Assembly: GCA_013205155.1 (NCBI GenBank) | Contig: JABMMT010000354.1 | Span: forward strand, 1-5,119 | Length of the DNA: 5,119 nt | Origin: Betaproteobacteria bacterium | GTDB taxonomy: Bacteria; Pseudomonadota; Gammaproteobacteria; Burkholderiales; Burkholderiaceae | Reading direction: 5' to 3' | Shown here: positions 1 to 5,119 of the stretch, one piece after another | Numbering within the stretch: the first letter of the stretch is position 1 | Layout: each line of letters starts with the position of its first letter | Notes under the pieces: model-generated | The model's database searches: none | What the model was told of the DNA's origin: nothing | What the model saw: the letters and a program-made list of their open reading frames with translations, nothing else | Translations under genes and position numbers: made by a program

Positions 1-555
1 ATTTTATTTGTTGGTACTAAGCGCCAATCACGCGAGATCATTGCTGAAGAAGCGACTCGTGCTGGTATGCCTTACATTGACAGCCGTTGGTTGGGCGGCA
101 CGCTGACTAACTTCAAAACTGTTAAAGGTTCTCTTAAGCGTTTGAAGGATATGGAAATTGCTAAAGAAGCCGGTGACTGGGAAAAGCTTTCCAAGAAGGA
201 AGCTTTGACGAATGATCGTGATCTCGACAAATTGCAAAAAGCGCTTGGCGGTATCAAAGATTTGAACGGCGTTCCTGATGCTATTTTTGTTGTGGACGTT
301 GGTTATCATAAAATTGCCATTACCGAAGCGATCAAATTGGGTATTCCAGTGATTGCAGTTGTGGATACCAACCACTCACCAGAAGGTATTGATTACATCA
401 TTCCTGGTAACGATGACTCTAGTAAGGCAGTAACTCTCTATGCTCGTGGGATTGCTGATGCGATCCTTGAAGGCAAGGCAAATGCAGTACAGGAAGTATT
501 GACTGCCATTAAAGATGGTGAAGAAGAGTTTGTTGAAGAAGGGAAAGCTGAATAA
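1..555 (+). CDS. rpsB: 30S ribosomal protein S2, 3' part (5' end outside window)
   Basis: Ribosomal protein S2 binds late to the 30S subunit, on the solvent side between head and platform, and supports S1 binding and mRNA recruitment. The reading frame is open from base 1 and encodes 184 residues starting ILFVGTKRQSREI, which aligns with about residue 67 of the ~240-residue E. coli protein, so roughly the first 65 residues are missing to the left. Visible family hallmarks are RWLGGTLTNFKTV (window residues 30-42), KKEAL followed by LGGIKDLNGVPDAIFVVD, and the C-terminal S2 signature region IPVIAVVDTNHSPEG then IPGNDD. The end is acidic (DGEEEFVEEGKAE), as is common in S2. The stop TAA (553-555) shares its last A with the tsf start codon. 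The identification is essentially certain; only the promoter and N-terminus cannot be seen. Confidence 0.98.
   Translation: MLFVGTKRQSREIIAEEATRAGMPYIDSRWLGGTLTNFKTVKGSLKRLKDMEIAKEAGDWEKLSKKEALTNDRDLDKLQKALGGIKDLNGVPDAIFVVDVGYHKIAITEAIKLGIPVIAVVDTNHSPEGIDYIIPGNDDSSKAVTLYARGIADAILEGKANAVQEVLTAIKDGEEEFVEEGKAE
539..544 (+). promoter_or_regulatory. Shine-Dalgarno of tsf inside the rpsB coding end
   Basis: AAGGGA lies 10 nt before the tsf ATG at 555, within the last codons of rpsB. It is a moderate match to the anti-SD of 16S rRNA. Since the rpsB stop and tsf start overlap, initiation may come either from this site or from ribosomes ending rpsB; the sequence cannot separate the two. Confidence 0.5.
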
Positions 556-1436
556 TGGCTGCTATTACCGCTGTAATGGTTGGTGAGTTACGCGCCAAAA
601 CTGATGCTCCGATGATGGAGTGCAAAAAAGCTTTAACTGAGGCTGCTGGTGATATGGCTAAAGCAGAAGAAATTCTGCGTGTCAAGCTAGGTAGTAAGGC
701 TGGTAAAGCTGCTTCTCGTGTTACCGCTGAAGGCATCGTTACATCATTTATCGATGGTAGCAACGGGGCCTTACTTGAAGTGAATTGTGAAACTGATTTC
801 GTTTCAAAGAACGATGACTTTTTAGCTTTCACTAATGAATGCGTCAAGTTAGTTGCGCAGAAGAATCCAGTCGATGTAGCCGCTTTGCTTGCACTGCCAA
901 TGAATGGCCAAACTGTAGATGAGGTTCGTAGCGCATTGATCGGTAAGATTGGTGAAAATATCATGCCACGTCGTTTTAAGCGTTTTGCTGGTGGTGGTCA
1001 GTTGGCTTCTTATTTGCACGGCACACGTATTGGTGTGATGCTTGAGTTTGAAGGCGACGAAACATCTGCTAAAGATGTGGCAATGCATATTGCTGCGATG
1101 AAACCGGTAGCTTTATCTATGGCGGATGTTCCTGCTGAGTTAATTGCTATTGAGCGTAATGTCGCAGTTCAAAAAGCTGCTGAGTCTGGCAAGCCACCTG
1201 AGATCGTTGAAAAAATGGTCGAGGGTTCTGTCCAAAAATACCTCAAAGAAGTGTCCCTACTCAATCAATCATTTGTTAAAAATGATAAGCAAACCGTCGA
1301 GCAAATGCTCAAGGCTGCCAATACCAACATTCAGGGTTTCACAATGTTTGTGGTTGGCGAAGGGATTGAGAAGCGTCAAGACGACTTTGCGGCTGAAGTA
1401 GCTGCGCAGGTTGCCGCTGCCAAAGCAACTGCTTAA
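555..1436 (+). CDS. tsf: Translation elongation factor Ts (EF-Ts)
   Basis: EF-Ts is the cytoplasmic nucleotide exchange factor that strips GDP from EF-Tu during elongation. The product is 293 residues (E. coli 283). The N-terminal UBA-like helical module (about 1-55) reads MAAITAVMVGELRAKTDAPM and then MECKKALTEA. The exchange loop is CETDFVSKND (78-87); its Asp81-Phe82 correspond to the E. coli Asp80-Phe81 pair that intrudes near the Mg2+/GDP site of EF-Tu. The dimerisation core includes YLHGTRIGV (153-161) and MHIAAMKPVA (177-186). The coiled-coil insertion follows (about 200-245, with SGKPPEIVEKMVEGSVQKYL and EVSLLNQSFVKND), then the C-terminal module FVVGEGIEKRQDDFAAEV. ATG 555 is chosen because MAAIT is the normal family start; it overlaps the rpsB stop as TAATG. 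No key residue is missing. A terminator follows 43 bp downstream, so tsf probably closes the rpsB-tsf unit. Confidence 0.98.
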   Translation: MAAITAVMVGELRAKTDAPMMECKKALTEAAGDMAKAEEILRVKLGSKAGKAASRVTAEGIVTSFIDGSNGALLEVNCETDFVSKNDDFLAFTNECVKLVAQKNPVDVAALLALPMNGQTVDEVRSALIGKIGENIMPRRFKRFAGGGQLASYLHGTRIGVMLEFEGDETSAKDVAMHIAAMKPVALSMADVPAELIAIERNVAVQKAAESGKPPEIVEKMVEGSVQKYLKEVSLLNQSFVKNDKQTVEQMLKAANTNIQGFTMFVVGEGIEKRQDDFAAEVAAQVAAAKATA

Positions 1437-1478
1437 ATAGCTATTCTGGCCTGGCCCACTAGCTTGGTAGTGCCTCAT

Positions 1479-1515
1479 AGGGCATAGAAACCTTGGTTTC
1501 TATGCCCTTTTCTTT
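1479..1515 (+). terminator. Intrinsic terminator after tsf
   Basis: The inverted repeat AGGGCATAGAAACC (1479-1492) / GGTTTCTATGCCCT (1495-1508) is perfect over 14 bases. Realistically it forms a 13-bp stem closed by a CTTG tetraloop. A T-rich tract, TTTTCTTT (1508-1515), follows directly on the plus strand. There is no A-run left of the stem, so it should act mainly in the plus direction, ending rpsB-tsf transcripts. A weaker 5-bp hairpin (TGCCT 1471-1475 with GGGCA 1480-1484, one G-T wobble) would compete with the base of this stem. Confidence 0.9.
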
Positions 1516-1539
1516 GATCTATCCCAAGCCCTTTATAAT
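1511..1539 (+). promoter_or_regulatory. Probable sigma-70 promoter for the pyrH operon
   Basis: A perfect consensus -10 box TATAAT lies at 1534-1539, in the only long non-coding gap and just downstream of the tsf terminator. The -35 region is weak: at 16-17 bp spacing it falls on CTTTGA/TCTTTG (1511-1517). A better match, TTGATC (1514-1519), would leave only 14 bp. No TGn extended -10 is seen. Transcription would start near 1545-1547, giving a leader of roughly 75 nt before pyrH. The location and perfect -10 support the call; the poor -35 keeps it provisional. Confidence 0.55.
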
Positions 1540-1556
1540 TTGGCAGAGATATTAAA

Positions 1557-1601
1557 AAGCGCTTAAAGATCAATAAGCTAAGCAAGTAAATTGCTGGGCA
1601 A
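1557..1601 (+). other. pyrH leader with short, partly exclusive hairpins
   Basis: The predicted pyrH 5' leader contains the 8-bp palindrome AAGCGCTT (1557-1564), GCTTA (1561-1565) able to pair with TAAGC (1574-1578), and a perfect AGCAA-GTAAA-TTGCT stem-loop (1581-1595). A second small hairpin, TTGC-TGG-GCAA (1591-1601), shares the TTGC arm with the previous one and ends just before the weak ribosome binding site. These are visible pairings only; stems of 4-5 bp occur often by chance, and no known riboswitch family is recognised. Confidence 0.25.
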
Positions 1602-1619
1602 ATTACGGAAAAATAAGAT

Positions 1620-2330
1620 ATGCCAGCCTACAAACGAGTCCTCCTAAAACTATCTGGTGAAGCCCTTATGGGCGATGATGCTTTTGGGATCAATCCAGTC
1701 ACAATCGATGCCATGGTTGCAGAAATTGCAGAGGTTGTGAATAGTGGGGTGGAGTTGGCCATTGTGATTGGTGGTGGGAATATTTTCCGAGGTGTCGCGG
1801 GTGGTGCAGCAGGTATGGATCGAGCAACGGCCGACTATATGGGTATGCTGGCTACCATGATGAATTCTTTAGCACTACAGGATGCATTGCGTCAAAAAGG
1901 TGTTGAGGCTCGGGTTCAGTCTGCCCTCAGAATGGACCAAGTGGTAGAGCCCTATATTCGCCCACGCGCTATTCGTGCGATGAGTGAAGGCAAGGTAGTT
2001 ATTTTTGCAGCAGGTACAGGCAACCCTTTCTTTACGACCGATACTGCTGCAGCCTTACGGGGCGCTGAGATGGGTGTTGAAATCATGCTCAAGGCTACCA
2101 AGGTTGATGGTATCTACAGTGCCGATCCTGTGAAGGATCCTAAAGCGACTTTGTATAAGACGATTAGCTTTGATGAGGCACTCATTAAGAATTTACAGGT
2201 TATGGATGCAACTGCATTTGCGTTGTGCCGCGATCGAAAATTACCAATCAAAGTATTTTCAATACTCAAGCCTGGCGCTTTAATGCGCGTAGTGCAGGGT
2301 GAACCTGAAGGTACTTTAGTTCACGTTTAA
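1620..2330 (+). CDS. pyrH: UMP kinase (uridylate kinase)
   Basis: This cytoplasmic enzyme phosphorylates UMP to UDP with ATP, the step feeding UTP, CTP and UDP-sugars. The bacterial form is a homohexamer of the amino-acid-kinase fold, typically activated by GTP and inhibited by UTP. The protein is 236 residues (E. coli 241). Visible motifs in order are KLSGEALMG (10-18, phosphate binding), IGGGNIFRG (50-58, glycine-rich loop with Arg57), the DRATADYMGMLATMMN helix (67-82, UMP side), AAGTGNPFFTTDTAAALR (130-147, UMP binding) and LKATKVDGIYSADP (157-170, nucleotide side). The start MPAYKRVLLKL is the usual one for the family. The ribosome site is weak: only CGGA (1606-1609), 10 nt before ATG. 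It is the first gene after the terminator/promoter region and sits 11 bp before frr, the common pyrH-frr pairing. No anomalies were seen. Confidence 0.98.
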   Translation: MPAYKRVLLKLSGEALMGDDAFGINPVTIDAMVAEIAEVVNSGVELAIVIGGGNIFRGVAGGAAGMDRATADYMGMLATMMNSLALQDALRQKGVEARVQSALRMDQVVEPYIRPRAIRAMSEGKVVIFAAGTGNPFFTTDTAAALRGAEMGVEIMLKATKVDGIYSADPVKDPKATLYKTISFDEALIKNLQVMDATAFALCRDRKLPIKVFSILKPGALMRVVQGEPEGTLVHV

Positions 2331-2337
2331 TAGGAGG
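2331..2337 (+). promoter_or_regulatory. Strong Shine-Dalgarno of frr, decides the start
   Basis: TAGGAGG is a near-full match to the anti-SD and the best ribosome site in the window. Only 4 nt (CTTG) separate it from ATG 2342, and only 1 nt from an in-frame TTG at 2339. The latter is too close to be used, so translation should begin at 2342 rather than 2339. Confidence 0.85.
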
Positions 2338-2341
2338 CTTG

Positions 2342-2902
2342 ATGTCTGCAGCAGAAATTAGAACAAATACCGATCAAAAGATGCAAAAGTCTCTTGACGC
2401 ATTAAAAACCAATTTGGCAAAAATTCGTTCTGGACGAGCCAATCCTGGAATTTTGGAGCATATTCAAGTCGATTATTACGGTAATCCAACTCCTTTAAGT
2501 CAAGTAGCTAGCCTTGGATTAGCTGATGCTCGAACCATTAACGTACAGCCCTTCGAAAAGACCATGGTTGCGGTGATTGAAAAAGCCATTCGTGACTCTG
2601 ACTTAGGATTAAATCCGGCATCACAAGGCACAGTCATTCGTGTACCAATGCCGGCTTTGACTGAAGAGCGCCGTCGTGAATTAAGCAAAGTAGTTAAAAG
2701 TGAAGGTGAAGAGACGAAGATCGCAGTTCGTAACTTGCGACGCGATGCTAATGAGCACCTCAAGCGTTTAACAAAAGACAAAGAGATTTCCGAGGATGAA
2801 GAGCGTCGCGCAACTGATGATATTCAGAAGATGACCGATAAAGCTGTAGTCGAGATTGACAAGATCATTTCAGACAAAGAAAAAGAGATCATGACGGTTT
2901 AA
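2342..2902 (+). CDS. frr: Ribosome recycling factor (RRF)
   Basis: RRF works with EF-G and IF3 to split the post-termination ribosome and release mRNA and tRNA. From ATG 2342 the protein has 186 residues, almost exactly the family length (E. coli 185). The frame also contains a TTG one codon upstream (2339), which would add one Met; it is rejected on Shine-Dalgarno spacing. Domain I is the three-helix bundle (about 1-30 and 106-186). Domain II is the beta domain between them. Hallmarks are the hinge LAKIRSGRANPGIL (25-38), VDYYGNPTPLSQVA (43-56), RVPMPALTEERR (100-111) and VRNLRRDAN (129-137), whose arginines 130 and 133 match the rRNA-contacting pair of E. coli RRF. The C-terminal helix is highly charged, as expected. 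The gene sits 11 bp after pyrH and 25 bp before uppS, in the same operon. Confidence 0.98.
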   Translation: MSAAEIRTNTDQKMQKSLDALKTNLAKIRSGRANPGILEHIQVDYYGNPTPLSQVASLGLADARTINVQPFEKTMVAVIEKAIRDSDLGLNPASQGTVIRVPMPALTEERRRELSKVVKSEGEETKIAVRNLRRDANEHLKRLTKDKEISEDEERRATDDIQKMTDKAVVEIDKIISDKEKEIMTV

Positions 2903-2927
2903 AGCCAGACTGTACCCCCCATCCTTT

Positions 2928-3701
2928 ATGACTAAACACCCTAGCTCAACCCTGACCGTTCCGCAAGCAAGCGCGATACCGCGCCATATTGCCATCATTA
3001 TGGATGGCAATGGTCGTTGGGCTAGGAATCGCTTATTACCTCGAGTAGCAGGCCATGCCGAGGGTTTGGACGCAGTTCGTAAAATTGTGCAAGAGTGCCG
3101 TCGTATTGGCGTCGAGTATTTAACGGTCTTTGCATTCAGTTCTGAAAATTGGCGTCGTCCACCCGAGGAAGTGAGCTTTTTGATGAAACTCTTTCTGAAG
3201 TCTCTTAAAGGTGAAGTTTCGAAACTGGCGGAAAATGATATTTCATTACGCCTGATTGGTGATATCAGTCGCTTCGATTCTTCAATTCAGGAGATGGTGC
3301 AATTTTCTGAGCAGAAAACGGCTGGATGTAAGAGTCTGACATTTACGGTTGCAGCTAACTATGGTGGTCGTTGGGATATATTGCAGGCTATGCGTCAATG
3401 CTTGGTAGCAAATCCAAACTTGCAGCCAGAACAGCTTACTGAAGAATTATTACAGCCCCATTTATCTATGGCTTACGCCCCAGAGCCTGATTTATTTATT
3501 CGCACTGGTGGCGAGCAACGAATTAGTAACTTCTTATTGTGGCAGTTAGCGTATACCGAGTTGTACTTCACGGATGTTTTGTGGCCAGATTTTGACGAAA
3601 CCCAATTACATAAAGCCTTTGAATGGTATAGCCAAAGAGAGCGCCGCTTTGGACGGACTAGTGCTCAGCTTGCATCGAAAGTCATGAGTGAAGCTGTTTG
3701 A
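2928..3701 (+). CDS. uppS: Undecaprenyl (di-trans,poly-cis) diphosphate synthase
   Basis: This cis-prenyltransferase adds eight isopentenyl units to farnesyl diphosphate, giving C55 undecaprenyl diphosphate, the precursor of the lipid carrier for peptidoglycan and O-antigen. The length is 257 residues (E. coli 253). Motifs are HIAIIMDGNGRWA (20-32, with catalytic Asp26 in the diphosphate-binding loop), AGHAEG (41-46), LTVFAFSSENWRRP (65-78), NYGGRWD (144-150), and DLFIRTGGEQRISNF (188-202) followed by LLWQLAYTELYF (203-214), where IRTGG binds the isopentenyl diphosphate and Glu211 lies in the conserved metal/helix segment. ATG 2928 is the only ATG at the right place; the frame is closed upstream by TGA at 2892. 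The 25-bp gap contains a C6 run and no Shine-Dalgarno, so the start is slightly less firm than the function. The first ~17 residues are the usual variable N-terminal tail. Confidence 0.97.
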   Translation: MTKHPSSTLTVPQASAIPRHIAIIMDGNGRWARNRLLPRVAGHAEGLDAVRKIVQECRRIGVEYLTVFAFSSENWRRPPEEVSFLMKLFLKSLKGEVSKLAENDISLRLIGDISRFDSSIQEMVQFSEQKTAGCKSLTFTVAANYGGRWDILQAMRQCLVANPNLQPEQLTEELLQPHLSMAYAPEPDLFIRTGGEQRISNFLLWQLAYTELYFTDVLWPDFDETQLHKAFEWYSQRERRFGRTSAQLASKVMSEAV

Positions 3702-3720
3702 TTTTTCCTGTAGATAATTC

Positions 3721-4548
3721 ATGTTAAAAACTCGAATTATCACTGCCGCTATTCTTTTGGCAGTCTTGCTGCCAATCTTATTCTGGCTACCCTCCATCTA
3801 TATTGCTATATTTTTCTTAGTAGCTCTATTAGCAGCTGCCTGGGAGTGGAGTCGTTTGCTCTATCCTCAGGTAGGGCGGGCTGCCTGGCTCTATGCTGCA
3901 TTTTGTTTGGCGATTATTTTATTTTTATTGGCCATGCAAAATGTTGCCTGGCAATTCGCTATATTGTTATTGGCAGTGATTTTTTGGTTTTTCTTGGCCC
4001 CATTTATTTTGGCTAAGGGTATGCTCGTTTCTCTCGATCGGCTGAGACCTTTTTATGTAGTACTCGGGCTTATTTTATTGCCTGCAACTTGGTTTGCTTT
4101 GGTCTTTTTGCGTGATCTCGGGCTAGTATTTTTACTCAGTACGATGGCTTTTGTTTGGATTGCTGATATTGGCGCTTACTTTGTTGGCAAGGCCTTTGGA
4201 AAGCACAAACTTGCAGCACAAATTAGTCCTGGGAAATCCATTGAGGGTGCTCTGGGCGGCTTATTACTTTGTTATGGCTATGCTTTACTCTGTGTATTCT
4301 ATTTACCATTTGAGTCCACGCTATTTGGTGCTTGGGCAATTCGCTTTGGATGGGTACTGATGTTCCTGATGGTGACTGTCTTAACAGCGTTCAGTGTATT
4401 TGGTGATTTATTTGAATCTCAACTAAAGCGCATGGCAGGTGTTAAGGATAGTAGTCACTTATTACCAGGGCATGGAGGTGTGCTCGATCGTGTCGATGCT
4501 CTGATTCCGACCATGCCAATTGCGGCCTTACTTGCGGGACTAGTGTAA
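3721..4548 (+). CDS. cdsA: Phosphatidate cytidylyltransferase (CDP-diacylglycerol synthase)
   Basis: This inner-membrane enzyme joins phosphatidic acid and CTP to give CDP-diacylglycerol and PPi, the branch precursor of all major bacterial phospholipids. The protein is 275 residues and strongly hydrophobic, with about eight membrane segments by eye (near 5-23, 26-40, 54-72, 77-97, 110-130, 134-157, 176-196 and 206-229). The conserved active-site region is near the C-terminus: WIADIGAYFVGKAFGKHK (146-163), SPGKSIEG (169-176), VFGDLFESQLKR (226-237) and VKDSSHLLPGHGGVLDRVDA (241-260). Residues 233-259 fit the CDS family signature S-x-x-K-R...K-D...P-G-H-G-G-x-x-D-R-x-D. The start MLKTRIITA is typical; an in-frame TAA at 3715 prevents anything earlier. 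The 19-bp spacer after uppS is T-rich and lacks an evident Shine-Dalgarno. Confidence 0.97.
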   Translation: MLKTRIITAAILLAVLLPILFWLPSIYIAIFFLVALLAAAWEWSRLLYPQVGRAAWLYAAFCLAIILFLLAMQNVAWQFAILLLAVIFWFFLAPFILAKGMLVSLDRLRPFYVVLGLILLPATWFALVFLRDLGLVFLLSTMAFVWIADIGAYFVGKAFGKHKLAAQISPGKSIEGALGGLLLCYGYALLCVFYLPFESTLFGAWAIRFGWVLMFLMVTVLTAFSVFGDLFESQLKRMAGVKDSSHLLPGHGGVLDRVDALIPTMPIAALLAGLV

Positions 4549-4553
4549 GAGTG

Positions 4554-5119
4554 ATGAGACAAATTTCAATTCTAGGATCAACTGGATCTATTGGCGTTAA
4601 TACCTTAGATGTGATTCGGGCCCATCCAGAACGCTTTAAGGTATTTGCTTTAACTGCTAGCAAGCAGGTCGAATTATTGGCGAAGCAGTGTATTGAATTT
4701 TCACCTGCCCTTGCAGTCATTGGTGATGCACAAGGGGCTGCACGCTTAACGGCGTTACTGCTTGAAACAAATAGCCGTACCCAAGTTTTGTATGGGCCAG
4801 ATGCATTGGTGAATGCAGTGACCGATTCTGGTTGCGATACGGTGATGGCTGCCATAGTTGGGGCCGCAGGTTTGGTTCCCACTTTAGCTGCCGCAACAGC
4901 TGGTAAAAGAGTTTTGTTGGCTAATAAAGAGGCCTTAGTGATGTCCGGCCATTTATTTATGCAGGCCATGAAATCTGGTGGTGGTGAGCTCCTCCCAATT
5001 GATAGTGAACACAACGCCATCTTTCAATGTCTGCCACCTCAATTTACTAAAGTATCACAAGCTGCTTTAGGGGTTGAAGAATTGTGGCTCACGGCTTCTG
5101 GAGGTCCATTTAGAGATAC
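4554..5119 (+). CDS. dxr: 1-deoxy-D-xylulose 5-phosphate reductoisomerase, 5' part (runs off window)
   Basis: DXR (IspC) converts 1-deoxyxylulose 5-phosphate to 2-C-methylerythritol 4-phosphate using NADPH and a divalent metal; it is the first committed MEP-pathway step and the fosmidomycin target. The frame stays open to the window edge, giving 188 complete codons of an expected ~400. Visible are the NADPH-binding start ISILGSTGSIG (4-14), AAIVGAAGL (99-107), LLANKEALVMSG (121-132), the metal-site loop PIDSEHNAIFQ (148-158, with Asp150 and Glu152 at the same numbers as in E. coli) and ASGGPFRD (181-188) at the start of the flexible active-site loop. ATG 4554 is preferred; an adjacent in-frame GTG at 4551 would add one residue. 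The gene begins 5 bp after the cdsA stop, suggesting coupled translation. The metal-binding C-terminal part lies outside the window. Confidence 0.97.
   Translation, partial: MRQISILGSTGSIGVNTLDVIRAHPERFKVFALTASKQVELLAKQCIEFSPALAVIGDAQGAARLTALLLETNSRTQVLYGPDALVNAVTDSGCDTVMAAIVGAAGLVPTLAAATAGKRVLLANKEALVMSGHLFMQAMKSGGGELLPIDSEHNAIFQCLPPQFTKVSQAALGVEELWLTASGGPFRD

Noticed and set aside
509..964. 151-codon minus-strand open frame opposite rpsB end and tsf
   Set aside because: It is antisense to the conserved EF-Ts N-terminal and exchange-loop region, and the product has no recognisable domain. A shadow of the coding strand.
1437..1619. Small gene, tRNA or sRNA in the tsf-pyrH gap
   Set aside because: No start codon with ribosome site and open frame, no cloverleaf and no tRNA-like ends. 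The stretch is accounted for by a terminator, a promoter and a leader.
2900..2928. Possible terminator or hairpin between frr and uppS
   Set aside because: Only scattered AAAG/CTTT pairing is possible, with no stable GC stem and no T-run after a stem.
3690..3720. Possible promoter with -10-like GATAAT (3713-3718) before cdsA
   Set aside because: There is no -35-like hexamer at 16-18 bp (the position reads GAAGCT), and the gap is only 19 bp within a tightly packed operon.
4151..4360. Plus-strand 69-codon frame with a hydrophobic N-terminus, suggestive of a small membrane protein
   Set aside because: It is an alternative frame within cdsA, whose own frame carries the conserved WIADIGAYF and SPGKSIEG segments. 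The hydrophobicity comes from T-rich membrane-protein codons.
4442..5020. 192-codon open frame on the minus strand across the cdsA-dxr junction
   Set aside because: It lies wholly opposite two genes with clear catalytic motifs, has a low-complexity Ala/Ser/Thr-rich product resembling no family I know, and shows no ribosome site. It is best read as a frame shadow.
1..5119. Mobile elements, CRISPR, defence or other accessory systems
   Set aside because: All coding sequence belongs to a conserved housekeeping block. No transposase, integrase, long direct repeats or spacer-repeat pattern is visible, and composition looks even across the window.

Overview
The window holds seven colinear plus-strand genes and no mobile, phage, CRISPR or RNA gene: rpsB (3' part) - tsf - [terminator, promoter] - pyrH - frr - uppS - cdsA - dxr (5' part). 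This order is a widespread conserved core block of Proteobacteria. Several protein sequences look betaproteobacterial (Burkholderiales), including the EF-Ts N-terminus MAAITAVMVGELRAKTDAPM, the UMP kinase start MPAYKRVLLKLSGEALMGDD and the UppS segment IRTGGEQRISNFLLW. The base composition is moderate to AT-leaning (judged by eye, not counted), unlike most high-GC Burkholderiales. A low-GC genus such as Polynucleobacter would fit; that genus is an inference from memory of family sequences, not a search result.

Layout. Bases 1-555 are the last 184 codons of rpsB. Its TAA shares one base with the ATG of tsf (555-1436). The only sizeable non-coding stretch, 1437-1619 (183 bp), carries a strong intrinsic terminator (1479-1515), then a TATAAT -10 box (1534-1539) and a roughly 75-nt leader with short hairpins before pyrH. 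From pyrH (1620-2330) the genes are tightly packed: gaps of 11 bp to frr (ATG at 2342), 25 bp to uppS, 19 bp to cdsA and 5 bp to dxr (ATG at 4554), which runs off the right edge. No terminator is visible after pyrH, so pyrH-frr-uppS-cdsA-dxr is probably one transcription unit, separate from rpsB-tsf.

How the genes work together. rpsB, tsf and frr serve translation (small-subunit protein, EF-Tu recycling, ribosome recycling). pyrH makes UDP, feeding UTP/CTP and UDP-sugar pools. cdsA uses CTP to make CDP-diacylglycerol for phospholipids. dxr commits carbon to the MEP isoprenoid pathway, and uppS consumes its products to build the C55 lipid carrier for cell-wall synthesis. The block therefore couples growth (ribosomes) to envelope precursor supply.

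I found no previously undescribed system. The points worth a second look are small and regulatory: the overlapping rpsB/tsf junction, the compact terminator-promoter boundary, possible alternative pairings in the pyrH leader, and very uneven Shine-Dalgarno strength within the operon.
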